Assembly (NCBI GenBank): GCA_963205235.1
Contig: CAUJIP010000046.1
Location: 34,360 to 98,359, forward strand
DNA: 64,000 nt
Direction: 5' to 3'
Source: Pseudomonadota bacterium
GTDB taxonomy: Bacteria > Pseudomonadota > Alphaproteobacteria > Rhodobacterales > Rhodobacteraceae
A model generated the notes under the pieces. That model saw only the letters and a program-made list of their open reading frames with translations, was not told the origin of the DNA and searched no databases. This document shows, in pieces, positions 17,601-27,800 of this stretch. A program made the position numbers and the translations under genes. Within the stretch, counting starts at the first letter, position 1. Every line of letters starts with the position of its first letter.

Positions 17601-18970
17601 CAGGACACCATCTCGCCTTTGGGTTTGACCCAGATTAGCAGGATCAACCCGATGAGAAACAACAGAATGATCGGCGAAATCCCCAGTCGCGCCGATCCGC
17701 TGATCGTGGTGGCAATCGTGATCAGCGTCGGCGCGATGAAGCTGGTGACCTTGCCGGACAGGGCGAAAAGCCCGAAGGCCTCGGTCGCGCGGTCGGGGGT
17801 GGTGTGGCGCAGGACCATCGTCCGGCTTGCCGCCTGCAACGGCCCGCCCGCAGCCCCGATCAACCCGCCACAGATGTAGAAGATGATGTCGGGCGTGGTC
17901 GAGGCCGGGTCCAGCGCAAAGCCCCAGACCTGCTCGCGGTCCATCCCCACGATCACGGCGCAGACCAGAAGCAGCACGATCAGGCACCCGACGATCACCG
18001 GCTTTGGCCCGAACCGCGCGTCCAGCCGCCCGCCGATCCAGCTTGCCAGCATCGCGGTGACCCCGCCCAGAATGCCGAAAACCCCGATCTGCGTGATCGA
18101 CCAGCCCAGCACGTTAGACGCATAGACCCCGCCAAAGGCATAGATCCCGGTCAGCGCGTCACTGTAGGACAGGGCCGAGATCAGGAAGCTGCGCAAGCTG
18201 CCGCGATAACGCAAGCTGCGGATCGTGTCGCGCAGGCTGGCCAGTGCCGGGCGGATGCGCAACGCACCTGCCCCGCCATGTGGTTCGCGCACCCAAAGCG
18301 CGAAGGGGATCATGAAAATCACGAACCAGATCGCCGAGAATGGCCCGACAAACCGCGTGCCCTCACGCGCTTCGGTGTCAAAGCCGAACAGGGGATCGAT
18401 GCCGATCAACGTCTTGCCGGTGTCGGCATTGTCGGCGAACAGCGACAGCATGACGAACAGCGCCACCAGCCCGCCCAGATAGCCGAAGGCAAAGCCTGAC
18501 CCCGAGATTTTGCCAATGTCATCGCCCTCGGCCAGAGTCGGCATCAGCGCGTTGGTGAAGATCGTGGCGAATTCCATGCCGATCAGGCCGATCCCGAACC
18601 AGATCGCCGCATTGCGCAGCATGTCGATCTCGGCCCCCGGTGCCAGATGCCACAGGCTCCAGGCGGCAAGGACATAGAAGACGGAAAAGACATAGACCCA
18701 GACCAGACGCCGCCCGGTGCCTTGCGCGATGGCCCCCAGCACCGGTGCCAATCCCGCAATGATCAGCGAGAAGATCGCATACCAGAAGCCCCACAGCGAC
18801 TGCGCTGCCGCCTTGGCGGCCTCGGCCTCAAGGCCAAGCCCCATGTAATAGCCGCGCGCCACTTCGGCAAAATAGGGGCCGAAGATGAAGGTCAGCAGCA
18901 GCGTGTTATAGGGCTGGCTGGCCCAGTCAAAGAAGTACCAGCCCCAGATCCGTTTCCGCGCGCTGACCAT
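17600..18970 (-). CDS. MFS transporter, UMF1 / Atg22-like family
   Basis: A 456-residue, ~12-segment membrane protein. The N-terminus RIWGWYFFDWASQPYNTLLLTFIFGPYF is the hallmark of the UMF1/Atg22-like branch of the major facilitator superfamily. Atg22 itself exports amino acids from the yeast vacuole; bacterial substrates are unknown. ATG 18970 follows AAGGGGAC; the frame opens earlier at 19159. It is probably co-transcribed with mepA downstream and the thioesterase upstream (58-bp gap). Confidence 0.88.
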   Translation of the reverse strand: MVSARKRIWGWYFFDWASQPYNTLLLTFIFGPYFAEVARGYYMGLGLEAEAAKAAAQSLWGFWYAIFSLIIAGLAPVLGAIAQGTGRRLVWVYVFSVFYVLAAWSLWHLAPGAEIDMLRNAAIWFGIGLIGMEFATIFTNALMPTLAEGDDIGKISGSGFAFGYLGGLVALFVMLSLFADNADTGKTLIGIDPLFGFDTEAREGTRFVGPFSAIWFVIFMIPFALWVREPHGGAGALRIRPALASLRDTIRSLRYRGSLRSFLISALSYSDALTGIYAFGGVYASNVLGWSITQIGVFGILGGVTAMLASWIGGRLDARFGPKPVIVGCLIVLLLVCAVIVGMDREQVWGFALDPASTTPDIIFYICGGLIGAAGGPLQAASRTMVLRHTTPDRATEAFGLFALSGKVTSFIAPTLITIATTISGSARLGISPIILLFLIGLILLIWVKPKGEMVS

Positions 18971-19028
18971 GCCCGTCCCCTTGTTTTGCCCAAGTGAAGC
19001 CGGAAAGCCCGACCGGCGCAAGCCAAGC

Positions 19029-19559
19029 TTAGCGCTTCGGCGGCCAGGGTCGGATGGCATCGGCCTTGATCCAGGCCTGAACCCAGTCGGGCAAGGCCGG
19101 GCTTTCCAGCGAAACCCCCGCCGCCCGCGCCAGTTCCACCGGCGGCACAATTCCGGCATTCGACGTGATCGCCGACCGGATCAGCACATGCGAGGTGCAG
19201 TCATCCCGCCGCCACATCGACTGTTCATTGTAGATGAACCGGTCATCCCAGCCGATGCAGCGGCTGTGCATTGTCAGGCGGGTAAAGGCCGTCACCCGCT
19301 TGCGATAGCGCACCGAAGACCCGGCGACCGCCATTCCCCAGCCCTTGGCCAGCAAAAGCCGGTCCAGATCGGTCCGCAGGCCAAGAGCGGTGCGGCCAAA
19401 GTCGAACAGCGTCAGCGTGCGGCCGTTGTTCAGCTCTGCCCAAGGATCAAGGTCCCAGGGCCAGCAGACGTGCTGGCTGACATGGAGGTCAAAAAGCCCC
19501 AGCTTCGACGCACGGCGGGCAGCCAGCACTTCCTTCATATGGCGCAGAAAGGGGTACAT
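19029..19559 (-). CDS. hotdog-fold acyl-CoA thioesterase (THEM6-like)
   Basis: A 176-residue hotdog protein of the 4HBT group. LDPWAELNNGRTLTLFDFGRTALG supplies the N-N-G/D helix region and WGMAVAGSSVRYRKRVTAFTRLTMHSRCIGWDDRFIYNEQ the central beta-strands. It is related to eukaryotic THEM6 and YbgC-type thioesterases; the acyl substrate is unknown. Confidence 0.82.
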   Translation of the reverse strand: MYPFLRHMKEVLAARRASKLGLFDLHVSQHVCWPWDLDPWAELNNGRTLTLFDFGRTALGLRTDLDRLLLAKGWGMAVAGSSVRYRKRVTAFTRLTMHSRCIGWDDRFIYNEQSMWRRDDCTSHVLIRSAITSNAGIVPPVELARAAGVSLESPALPDWVQAWIKADAIRPWPPKR

Positions 19560-19709
19560 CGGCGTCTCCGGTCTTTGGCGCAGCCCTGCCCCACCGCAAG
19601 CTTTCCGTCAAGCTTGACACCGGGCACGAAACTCGGGCCATTGCCCGCAAGCCGGGCTCGGGGTAATCACGGCGACAACAGATTGCGGACATGAAGGACC
19701 AAGCCCCCA

Positions 19710-19985
19710 ATGATAGCCCTGCGCGACACGCTGCTTTTGGTTCTGTCCATCGTGCGCTGGACGATCCTGATCCATTTTCTGATGTCCTGGCTGATATCCT
19801 TTCAGGTCCTGAACATCCGCCAGCCGCTGGTCGCACAGGCCTGGGATGCGCTGAACCGGCTGTTGCAACCGGTCTATCGCCAGATCCGGCGGTTCGTGCC
19901 AACCGTATCGGGAATCGACTTTTCGCCGGTGCTTTTGCTGATCGCGATCTTCTTCCTTGAACGTCTGGTGGCGACGCAGCTCTGA
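19710..19985 (+). CDS. YggT-family membrane protein
   Basis: A 91-residue protein with two hydrophobic segments (DTLLLVLSIVRWTILIHFLM and VLLLIAIFFLERLV) around the family motif LLQPVYRQIRRFVPTVSGIDFSPV. YggT proteins occur near division or envelope genes; function is unsettled. It ends 14 bp before recQ and is likely co-transcribed with it. Confidence 0.88.
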   Translation: MIALRDTLLLVLSIVRWTILIHFLMSWLISFQVLNIRQPLVAQAWDALNRLLQPVYRQIRRFVPTVSGIDFSPVLLLIAIFFLERLVATQL

Positions 19986-19999
19986 CCAAGGGCCGTCAC

Positions 20000-22045
20000 A
20001 TGGACCGCGCCGCGACGCTTTTGCATTCCGTTTTCGGGTTCCCCGATTTCCGGCCCGGTCAGGCCGAGATCGTTCAGGCCGTGCTGGACGGGAAGAACAC
20101 GCTGGCCATCATGCCGACTGGCGGGGGCAAGTCGCTTTGCTTTCAGCTTCCGGCCCTCTGCCGTGACGGGGTGACGGTCGTCATCTCGCCGCTGATTGCC
20201 CTGATGCGTGACCAGGTCCGCGCGCTGAAGGCCGCTGGGGTCGAGGCGGGGGCGCTGACCTCGGGCAATACCGAGGAAGAGACGGAAGAGGTCTTTGCCG
20301 CCATTGATGAGGGTAAGCTGAAGCTTCTGTACATCGCGCCGGAACGGCTGGCCTCGGGCGGGGCACTGACGCTGCTGCGCCGGGCGCGTTGCAGCCTGAT
20401 CGCGGTGGACGAGGCGCATTGCGTCAGCCAGTGGGGCCATGACTTCCGCCCCGATTATCTGCGCATCGGGGAACTGCGCCGCACGCTGAACGTGCCGCTT
20501 GCCGCCTTTACCGCCACCGCGGACGAGGAAACCCGGGCCGAAATCGTCACCCGTCTGTTTGACGGGGCAGCACCCGCCACCTTCCTGCGCGGGTTTGATC
20601 GGCCGAACATCCACCTTGCCTTCGCCGTCAAGGACAAGCCGCGCGACCAGCTTCTGCGCTTTGCCAAGGCCCGGAAAGGGCAGTCGGGGATCGTCTATGC
20701 CGCGACGCGCTCAAAGACCGAAACCCTGGCCCAGGCCCTGCGCGAGGCCGGGCACGAAGCGGTGGCCTATCACGCGGGGCTTGAGGCCGATGATCGGCGG
20801 CGGGTCGAAGCCCGGTTCCAGCGTGAGGACGGGTTGATCGTGGTGGCGACGGTCGCCTTTGGCATGGGGATCGACAAGCCCGATATCCGTTGGGTCGCTC
20901 ATGCCGACCTGCCGAAGTCGATCGAAAGCTATTACCAGGAAATCGGCCGCGCCGGTCGTGATGGCCTGCCCGCCGAGACGCTGACCCTGTACGGCGCCGA
21001 GGATATCCGCCTGCGCCGCAGCCAGATCGACGAAGGCGCCGCCCCCGGTGACCGCAAGGCCGCCGACCACGTCCGGCTGAACGCGCTTTTGGGTCTGGCC
21101 GAGGCTTTGGGATGCCGCCGACAGGTCCTGTTGGGCTATTTCGGCGAAACCTCCGAACCTTGCGGAAATTGCGACCTTTGCGACCGTCCGGCGCAGCTTT
21201 TCGATGCGACCGACGCCGTCCGCAAAGCGCTGTCGGCAATCCTGCGGACGGGAGAGTGGTTCGGTGCGGGGCATCTGATCGACATCCTGACCGGGTCGGC
21301 GACGCCCAAGGTGCAGGAAAAGGGCCACGATCAGCTACCGACCTTTGCCGTCGGGCGCGAGCTTTCGAAACCCGCCTGGGGCGCGGTCTTCCGGCAGATG
21401 ATGGGGCGCGACCTGGTGCGGCCCGACACCGACCGGCACGGCGCGCTGAGGATGACCGAGGCCGCACGTCCCGTGCTGCGGGGCGAGGCTCAGGTGGTGC
21501 TGCGCCGCGATACGGTGGTGGCGGCGGACGAGGATCGGCCCATGGTCCGGGCGCAGGTCGCGGATGAGGATCTGGGGCTGCTGGCGCTGTTGAAGGCCAA
21601 GCGGCGGGCGCTGGCCGAGACGCAGAATGTCCCGGCCTATGTGGTCTTTCCCGACAAGACGCTGATCGAGATGGCCGAGAAGAAACCGGCGACGCTGGAC
21701 CAGATGGCGGGGATCAGCGGGGTCGGCGCGCGGAAGCTGGAAAGCTATGGCCAGGTGTTCCTTGAGGCGATCAACGGCGCGGGGGACCAGATGCACCCCA
21801 GCCGGAAACGGCTGATCGGGCGACCGGAGGCCGGGCTTTTCGACCGGCTGGCCGAGGTCCAGCTTCAGCTGGCGCGGGGTGAGGATGGGACCGGGAAATA
21901 TCTGGTCTGCACCCAGTCCACGCTGCGCCAGATTGTCGAGCGGCGGCCGGGAAGTCTGGCCGAGATGGAGACGATCGGCGGGATGGGCGAGCAGAAACTG
22001 GAGCGGTTCGGGGCGGCGTTTCTTGACCTGCTGCGAGAGGGGTAG
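20000..22045 (+). CDS. recQ: ATP-dependent DNA helicase RecQ
   Basis: A 681-residue 3'-5' helicase of recombination and replication-fork repair. Walker A is at residues 40-45 (TGGGKS), DEAH at 137-140, and motif VI is QEIGRAGRDG. The RQC zinc site (CRRQVLLGYFGE ... CGNCDLCDRP) and winged helix follow. Two HRDC-like domains are visible at the C-terminus (PAYVVFPDKTLIEMAEKKP and KYLVCTQSTLRQIVERRP), one more than E. coli RecQ. It is convergent with the histidine kinase gene. Confidence 0.97.
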   Translation: MDRAATLLHSVFGFPDFRPGQAEIVQAVLDGKNTLAIMPTGGGKSLCFQLPALCRDGVTVVISPLIALMRDQVRALKAAGVEAGALTSGNTEEETEEVFAAIDEGKLKLLYIAPERLASGGALTLLRRARCSLIAVDEAHCVSQWGHDFRPDYLRIGELRRTLNVPLAAFTATADEETRAEIVTRLFDGAAPATFLRGFDRPNIHLAFAVKDKPRDQLLRFAKARKGQSGIVYAATRSKTETLAQALREAGHEAVAYHAGLEADDRRRVEARFQREDGLIVVATVAFGMGIDKPDIRWVAHADLPKSIESYYQEIGRAGRDGLPAETLTLYGAEDIRLRRSQIDEGAAPGDRKAADHVRLNALLGLAEALGCRRQVLLGYFGETSEPCGNCDLCDRPAQLFDATDAVRKALSAILRTGEWFGAGHLIDILTGSATPKVQEKGHDQLPTFAVGRELSKPAWGAVFRQMMGRDLVRPDTDRHGALRMTEAARPVLRGEAQVVLRRDTVVAADEDRPMVRAQVADEDLGLLALLKAKRRALAETQNVPAYVVFPDKTLIEMAEKKPATLDQMAGISGVGARKLESYGQVFLEAINGAGDQMHPSRKRLIGRPEAGLFDRLAEVQLQLARGEDGTGKYLVCTQSTLRQIVERRPGSLAEMETIGGMGEQKLERFGAAFLDLLREG

Positions 22046-22069
22046 AAACTGTCCAGCGCGGGCAGTTTC
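22045..22069 (+). terminator. possible terminator after recQ
   Basis: GAAACTG and CAGTTTC (7 bp) enclose a short GC-rich interior directly at the recQ stop, followed only by T-C-G, so the T-run is weak. It may end the convergent transcripts. Confidence 0.3.
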
Positions 22070-22147
22070 TCGACCCACATCTTTTCAATGGGTTGCCGGA
22101 CCGCGTTCACCAATGGTTAACACATGACAGCGCGACCAGACCCATGT

Positions 22148-24679
22148 TCAGGCCGCATCTTCCGAGACCATCAAGGGCGGTCGCGCCCCACGCGGGCAGA
22201 ATTCGGCAAGCGCGCCTTCGATGGCTGTCTTGCGCAGGGGTTTGGTCAGATAGCGGTCGATCCCGGCGGCAAGGATGCCTTCGGCGTCACCATCCATCGC
22301 GTGCGCGGTCAGCGCGACAATCGGCACGTTCGAACCCAGGGCGCGGATCGTGCGGGCGGCCTCTTTTCCATCCATCTCGGGCATCGAGATATCCATGAAG
22401 ATCATGTCGGGGTGGAAGCTTTGGAAGAGGTCAACCGCGATGCGGCCATTGTCGGCGAAGACAAGGTCGATATCCATTTCACGCACCATTTTCTGGAACA
22501 CGAGCTGGTTGGTGCGGTTGTCTTCCGCCGCCAGAACCCGCATCTGCCGCAGGTCAGAGGCCGGGATCGGCGGCAGGTCCACAACTTCGGCGGCGGGCGG
22601 TGCGGTCAGCGCCTGCAAGTGCCGGTAAAGGTCCGAGCGCAGGATCGGTTTTTGCAGGATCGCGGCAAAGTCGCGGGCGGCATCGCCAAGTCCGACCGGG
22701 CTGGAAGATAGAAGCATCACCGGCAGGGTAGTCCCAGCGGCACGGATCGCGGCCAGAAGCGCCACACCGTCCATTTCCGGCATGGCGTGATCGGTCAGGA
22801 CAACATCATAGGGCGGATCGGCGGCAAGGTGTTCCAACGCCTCGGCCCCGGTGCGGCAGAGGGTGACTTCGATCCCGCAGGGGGCAAGTTGACGTTCAAG
22901 GATGGTGCGATTGATGAACTGGTCATCGACAGCCAGCACGCGGCGCACAGAGACCGGAACCGGAATTCGCCCCGCATCTTCGGCAACGGGAAGGACGATG
23001 CGGAAGCCGAAGCTGGAGCCTTTGCCAAACTCGCTGTCGACCCAGACTTCGCCGCCCATCAGTTCGATCAGGCGGCGGGTGATGGCAAGGCCAAGGCCGG
23101 TGCCTTCAAACTTGCGGTTCCGGTCATCCTCGACCTGATTGAATTCGCCAAAGACGTGGTCAAGGTGTTCGGGCGCGATGCCGATGCCGGTGTCTTCGAC
23201 TGTGACATGCAAAGTCTGGCTTTGGCCGTCATTTTCCACCCCGACGACGCGGGTCATCACATGGCCTTTTTCGGTGAACTTGACCGCATTGCCGATCAGG
23301 TTGGTCAAAATCTGCCGCAAGCGGCCCGGATCGCCGACAAAGCGGGTCGGCAGGAACATGTCGAAGTCGATCATCAGGTCGATGCCCTTTTCCCGCGCGC
23401 GGGGTTGCAGAAGCATCGTCACCTCATGAATCGTGCGTTCGAAATCAAAGGGTTCGGGGCGCAGGGTCAGACGTTCCGCCTCGATCTTCGAATAGTCGAG
23501 GATGTCGTTGATGATGACCAAAAGCGCCTCACCCGACGAGCGGATGGTTTCGGCAAAAAGGCGCTGTTCGTCGGTCAGCGCGGTGTCGCACAGAAGTTCA
23601 GCCATGCCGACGACGCCGTTCATCGGCGTGCGGATTTCATGGCTCATGTTGGCAAGGAAGGCGGATTTGGCGCGGTTCGCCGCCTCGGCCGCCTTGCGCG
23701 CGGCGTCAAGAGCAGTCTGCTGGTCGCGCAGCGTGGTGATGTCGGTGCGCAACCCGACCCGGCCGCCATCAGGGGTGACATGGTCGGATTCCAGCACCAC
23801 CCGGCCCCCGGCCAGCACATTTTCAGCGACGGTGTTGGCAGACCGAAAATCGGCCAGCCGTTCGGCGAGCCAGTCTTCTTCCCTGCCGATGGCGTCGGGG
23901 ACATGGCTGTTGGCCAAACCGTGGCGAAGCAGGTCTTCGAAGCTGACGCCGGGGATCATGGCGGGGGCGCTGTCGGGGAACATCTCACGATACCGCTGGT
24001 TGCAGGCCAAAAGCTTTTCCTCCCTGTCGAAAAGAACAAATCCATCGGGCAACACTTCGATAGCCGCCCAGATGCGCATCTGTTCGGTGATGTCGATGGC
24101 CAGAGACACGAGGTCCCCGTCATTGGCGCGACGATCCTGCAGCTTGATCCAGGTGCCATTGCGCAGCTTGAGTGTGACCGGTTCAATCGGGTCGGTTTCG
24201 ATGCGGGCACGCATGCGGGTGACAAAATCGGCGGGGCTTTCGCCCAGCAGATCAAGCACATGGTCGGCAAGGATGGCGAGCATGTCGTCATAGGGGATGC
24301 CGGGGGCGACGGGATGGCCGTCAAACCATGTCAGCCAGGCCTGGTTGGCAGTGCCAAGTTTCATCGCGGTGTCAAAGACGGCGAACCCGTCCTTGACCGT
24401 GTTGATCGCGTCCCAAAGCCTGCGTTCGGCCATGACCGCAGCGGTATGGGCGCGGTCAAGGTCTTCGACAAAGCGCAGGTTCTGGTCTTTCAGAAGCTCG
24501 GCCTCGGACAGGGCGGTGCGCACGACATGGCGCTGTTCGACGATCTGGTCGGAAAGCGAACGCGCGTGGATCGCCAGCTTTTCGTTGGCGGCGAAAAGTT
24601 CGCGGCTTTTCTGTTCCAGAAGGCGTTCTGCCGCAAGCCTTGCGCGCCGTTCCCGAAGCAGACGGTCCGAAATATCCAT
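22148..24679 (-). CDS. hybrid sensor histidine kinase with two receiver domains
   Basis: An 843-residue cytoplasmic kinase with no membrane segment. An N-terminal coiled coil (residues ~1-90) leads into two PAS-like domains (~90-200 and ~205-315: DAINTVKDGFAVFD and IEVLPDGFVLFD). HisKA follows with His347 (MSHEIRTPMNG), then the ATPase (VEDTGIGIAPEH, GTGLGLAITRRL). Receiver 1 has Asp630 (LTDHAMPEMDG) and Lys677; receiver 2 has Asp763 (FMDISMPEMDG). There is no phosphotransfer domain, so phosphate must leave via a separate Hpt protein. The gene is divergent from the macroglobulin gene; no partner regulator is adjacent. Confidence 0.93.
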   Translation of the reverse strand: MDISDRLLRERRARLAAERLLEQKSRELFAANEKLAIHARSLSDQIVEQRHVVRTALSEAELLKDQNLRFVEDLDRAHTAAVMAERRLWDAINTVKDGFAVFDTAMKLGTANQAWLTWFDGHPVAPGIPYDDMLAILADHVLDLLGESPADFVTRMRARIETDPIEPVTLKLRNGTWIKLQDRRANDGDLVSLAIDITEQMRIWAAIEVLPDGFVLFDREEKLLACNQRYREMFPDSAPAMIPGVSFEDLLRHGLANSHVPDAIGREEDWLAERLADFRSANTVAENVLAGGRVVLESDHVTPDGGRVGLRTDITTLRDQQTALDAARKAAEAANRAKSAFLANMSHEIRTPMNGVVGMAELLCDTALTDEQRLFAETIRSSGEALLVIINDILDYSKIEAERLTLRPEPFDFERTIHEVTMLLQPRAREKGIDLMIDFDMFLPTRFVGDPGRLRQILTNLIGNAVKFTEKGHVMTRVVGVENDGQSQTLHVTVEDTGIGIAPEHLDHVFGEFNQVEDDRNRKFEGTGLGLAITRRLIELMGGEVWVDSEFGKGSSFGFRIVLPVAEDAGRIPVPVSVRRVLAVDDQFINRTILERQLAPCGIEVTLCRTGAEALEHLAADPPYDVVLTDHAMPEMDGVALLAAIRAAGTTLPVMLLSSSPVGLGDAARDFAAILQKPILRSDLYRHLQALTAPPAAEVVDLPPIPASDLRQMRVLAAEDNRTNQLVFQKMVREMDIDLVFADNGRIAVDLFQSFHPDMIFMDISMPEMDGKEAARTIRALGSNVPIVALTAHAMDGDAEGILAAGIDRYLTKPLRKTAIEGALAEFCPRGARPPLMVSEDAA

Positions 24680-24862
24680 TCGCTTCCAACCACGATTCCA
24701 TCGCCGCCTGATGGGCGCGCAAGGGGCCCCAAGGTCGGGTTTTCGCGACTAGCTTCGCTGATCGGGATGAACCAATCCTTAAGATGGACCAGTCCCGCCA
24801 AGCTTGCCATGCGGTGGCTTGGCATGCGACAGTCAAGGCAATCGATCAGGGAGGCGTATTTG

Positions 24863-27800
24863 ATGCGTTGGTTTTTGCAAGCCGTTGTCGGAGCGGTATT
24901 TTTTGCGTGTTCCGGCCTTGCCTTCGCTCAGGATCTGATTCCCGAGCGGAGATTCGTCGTTACGCTGGATCAGGACCTGCCGGGGGGCGATGTCAGTTCG
25001 ATCTTCGACACCACGGTCGAGGCTTGCGAACGCGCCTGCGCCACCAACGCCCGCTGCACCGCCTATGTCTACAACACCAAGAACGGGTCCTGTTTCGTCA
25101 AGAACGATCCGGGCGCGGGAGAGTATTTCGCCGGGGCCAATTCGGCCTATGTGATCGAGGCAGACGAAGCTGTCCTGAAGGCTGCGGCAGAGCGTCGGGC
25201 CGAGCTGAGCTTCCTGATGGATTGGGATATTTCCTCGGCATTCGACCAGGCGACGGGCCTGGGTCGGCAGCACACGACCGGGCCGTGGACGGCGGAAGAT
25301 CACCTGCAAGCAGCCCTTGATGCCGAAAATTCGCGGGCCTGGGCTGATGCGGCGGCTTACACCGGGGCGGCGCTGAACCTGACGGACGATGCCGGAACCT
25401 GGGGTGACTTCGCCCGCCGCCAGCTTGAGGCCGGGCGGGCAAGTCCGGACAATCAGTGGTATTTCTACAATCAGGCGCTGATGTCTTCGATCAACGCCTA
25501 TCTGCGGGCCGAAGACCCGGCGCTGCGCCACACGATCCTTGTGGGGATGGGCGACGCGCTGGAAGCCAATGGCCGGGGCCGCGACAAGGTGCAGGCGCTG
25601 CGGCTTGCGCAGTCCTTGCAGGAACGGACCGATACGGCGGCGGCACTGGAAGAGGCCATCGCGCTTTACGGGTTCCGCATCACCGAGACCTTGGTGCAGT
25701 CCGACCTTGCCCGCCCACGCATCTGCGCGACCTTCTCGGAAGATCTGGCTGCGACGGGCGTGGACTATTCGACCTATGTCGAACTGACCGAACCCGGAAT
25801 GGTGGTGGAAAATGGCGGCTATCGGCAGCTTTGCGTGGGCGGGCTGGAACATGGCAAGCGCTATACCGTGACCTTTCGCGAGGGGCTTCCGGCTGCCGAT
25901 GGCCAGGCCATGGCGAAATCGGTCGAAGTCTCGCAATACATCCGCGACCGTTCGCCCATGGTCAGCTTTCCGGGGCGCGGCTACGTGTTGCCGAAGTCGA
26001 CCGATGCTGCCCTGCCGGTCGAGACGGTGAACACCGAAAAGCTTGACCTGACGCTTTACCGTGTCACGGACCGCAACCTGTTGCGGTCGATCCAGGACTA
26101 TTACTTCGGCGCGCCGATCCCGACCTATTCCGAGTATTATTTCACCGAGGGCGTGGGCGAGGAGCTGTGGAACGGCACGGCCACGGTCGCGCAAGAGGTG
26201 AACAAGGACGTCACCAGCCGCCTGCCGATGGACGAGGCGCTGAACGGTCTTCCGGCGGGCATCTATGCCGTCAAGGCCGCCGTGCCGGGGGTCGATCCCT
26301 ATACGATTGCGCCGGCCTGGCAGTGGTTCGTGATCTCGGATCTTGGGATCACCACGATGTCGGGCACCGACGGGCTGCATGTCTTTGTCCGCTCGCTTGG
26401 CACGGCCGAGGCCAAGGTTGGCGTCACGGTCGAACTTCTGAACGTGTCGAACGCCATTCTGGGCACCGCCACGACCGACGAACAGGGCTATGCCCGGTTT
26501 GATGCGGGTCTGACCCGTGGTCTGGCCGGGTCCGCCCCGGCGATGGTTGTGGTGAAGGAGGGCGATCAGGACATTTCCTTCCTGTCGCTGACCGACCCGG
26601 AATTCGACCTTTCGGATCGTGGAGTCGAGGGGCGCGAAGCCGCACCGCCGGTTGACGTGTTCCTGACCACCGACCGGGGTGCCTATCGCGCGGGCGAAAC
26701 GGTCTATGTGACCGCCCTGTCGCGGGACGCCGAACAGACATCGGTCGAAGGCCTGCCGCTGACAGCGATTCTGATGCGGCCCGATGGAGTGGAATATTCC
26801 CGCCAACTCGTCGAGGATCAGGGCGCAGGCGGTCATGTGTTTGGCCTGCCCATCGCCGGGTCAGCCCCGCGCGGGGTCTGGCGGCTTGAACTTTACGCCG
26901 ATCTGGAAGCCCCGGCTTTGGCCGACAAGACTTTTCTGGTCGAGGACTTCCTGCCCGAACGCATCGACTTTGACCTGAGCATGGGCGATGGGCCGTTGTC
27001 GCTGGGCGCGGAAGAAGCGCCTGAACTGACGCTGGAGGCCAAGTATCTGTTCGGCGCACCGGGTGCAGGGCTGGCCATCGAAGGCGAAGTGCTGCTTGGC
27101 GCGGCGCAGGGTCTGGAAGACTTTCCCGGCTATGTCTTTGGCCGCTATGACCAGCCCTTCAGCGCGCAGATGAACGCGCTGGAAGCCGCCGAAACCGACG
27201 AGGCGGGCAAGGCGGTGGTTCCGGTCTATCTGCCAGAGATCGAGGATTCGTACCGCCCGCTTGAGGCCAAGGTGACAGTGCGCGTCTCGGAAGGCTCGGG
27301 CCGGCCGGTGGAGCGGTCGATCACCAAGACCCTGACCCCGGCGGCAAAGATGATCGGGGTGAAGCCGATGTTCGACTGGGTGGTTGCCGAAGGCAGCGAA
27401 GCCCGGTTCCAGCTGATTGCTCTGGATTCGGACCTGAAGCAAAGCGCGATGGACGTCAGCTGGCAGGTGGTTCGGGTCGAGTACGACTATCAATGGTATC
27501 AGTCTTACGGCAACTGGAACTGGGAGCCGATTGTCTCACGGACCCCGGTCGCCCAGGGCGATGCCAAGCTTGGGGCTGATCCGGTAGAAATTGCCGCCAA
27601 ACTTGACTGGGGCAATTATGAGCTGATCTTGCAGGAAACCGGCGGCGGCAAGGCCGTGACGACGACCGAGTTCTATGCCGGTTGGTATGCGCCCGCCGAT
27701 ACCTCGGCCACGCCCGACACGCTGGAACTGTCCCTGGACAAGGATGCCTACAAACCCGGTGACACCGCGACGCTGCGGATCGTGCCCCGCGCGGCGGGAA

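Noticed and set aside
22787..24862. Very long plus-strand open frame running in frame into the macroglobulin gene (2,509 codons in total)
   Set aside because: The first 692 codons are exactly antisense to the hybrid histidine kinase, have low-complexity composition and no family features, while a signal peptide and ribosome site mark the true start at 24863. It is a high-G+C shadow frame.
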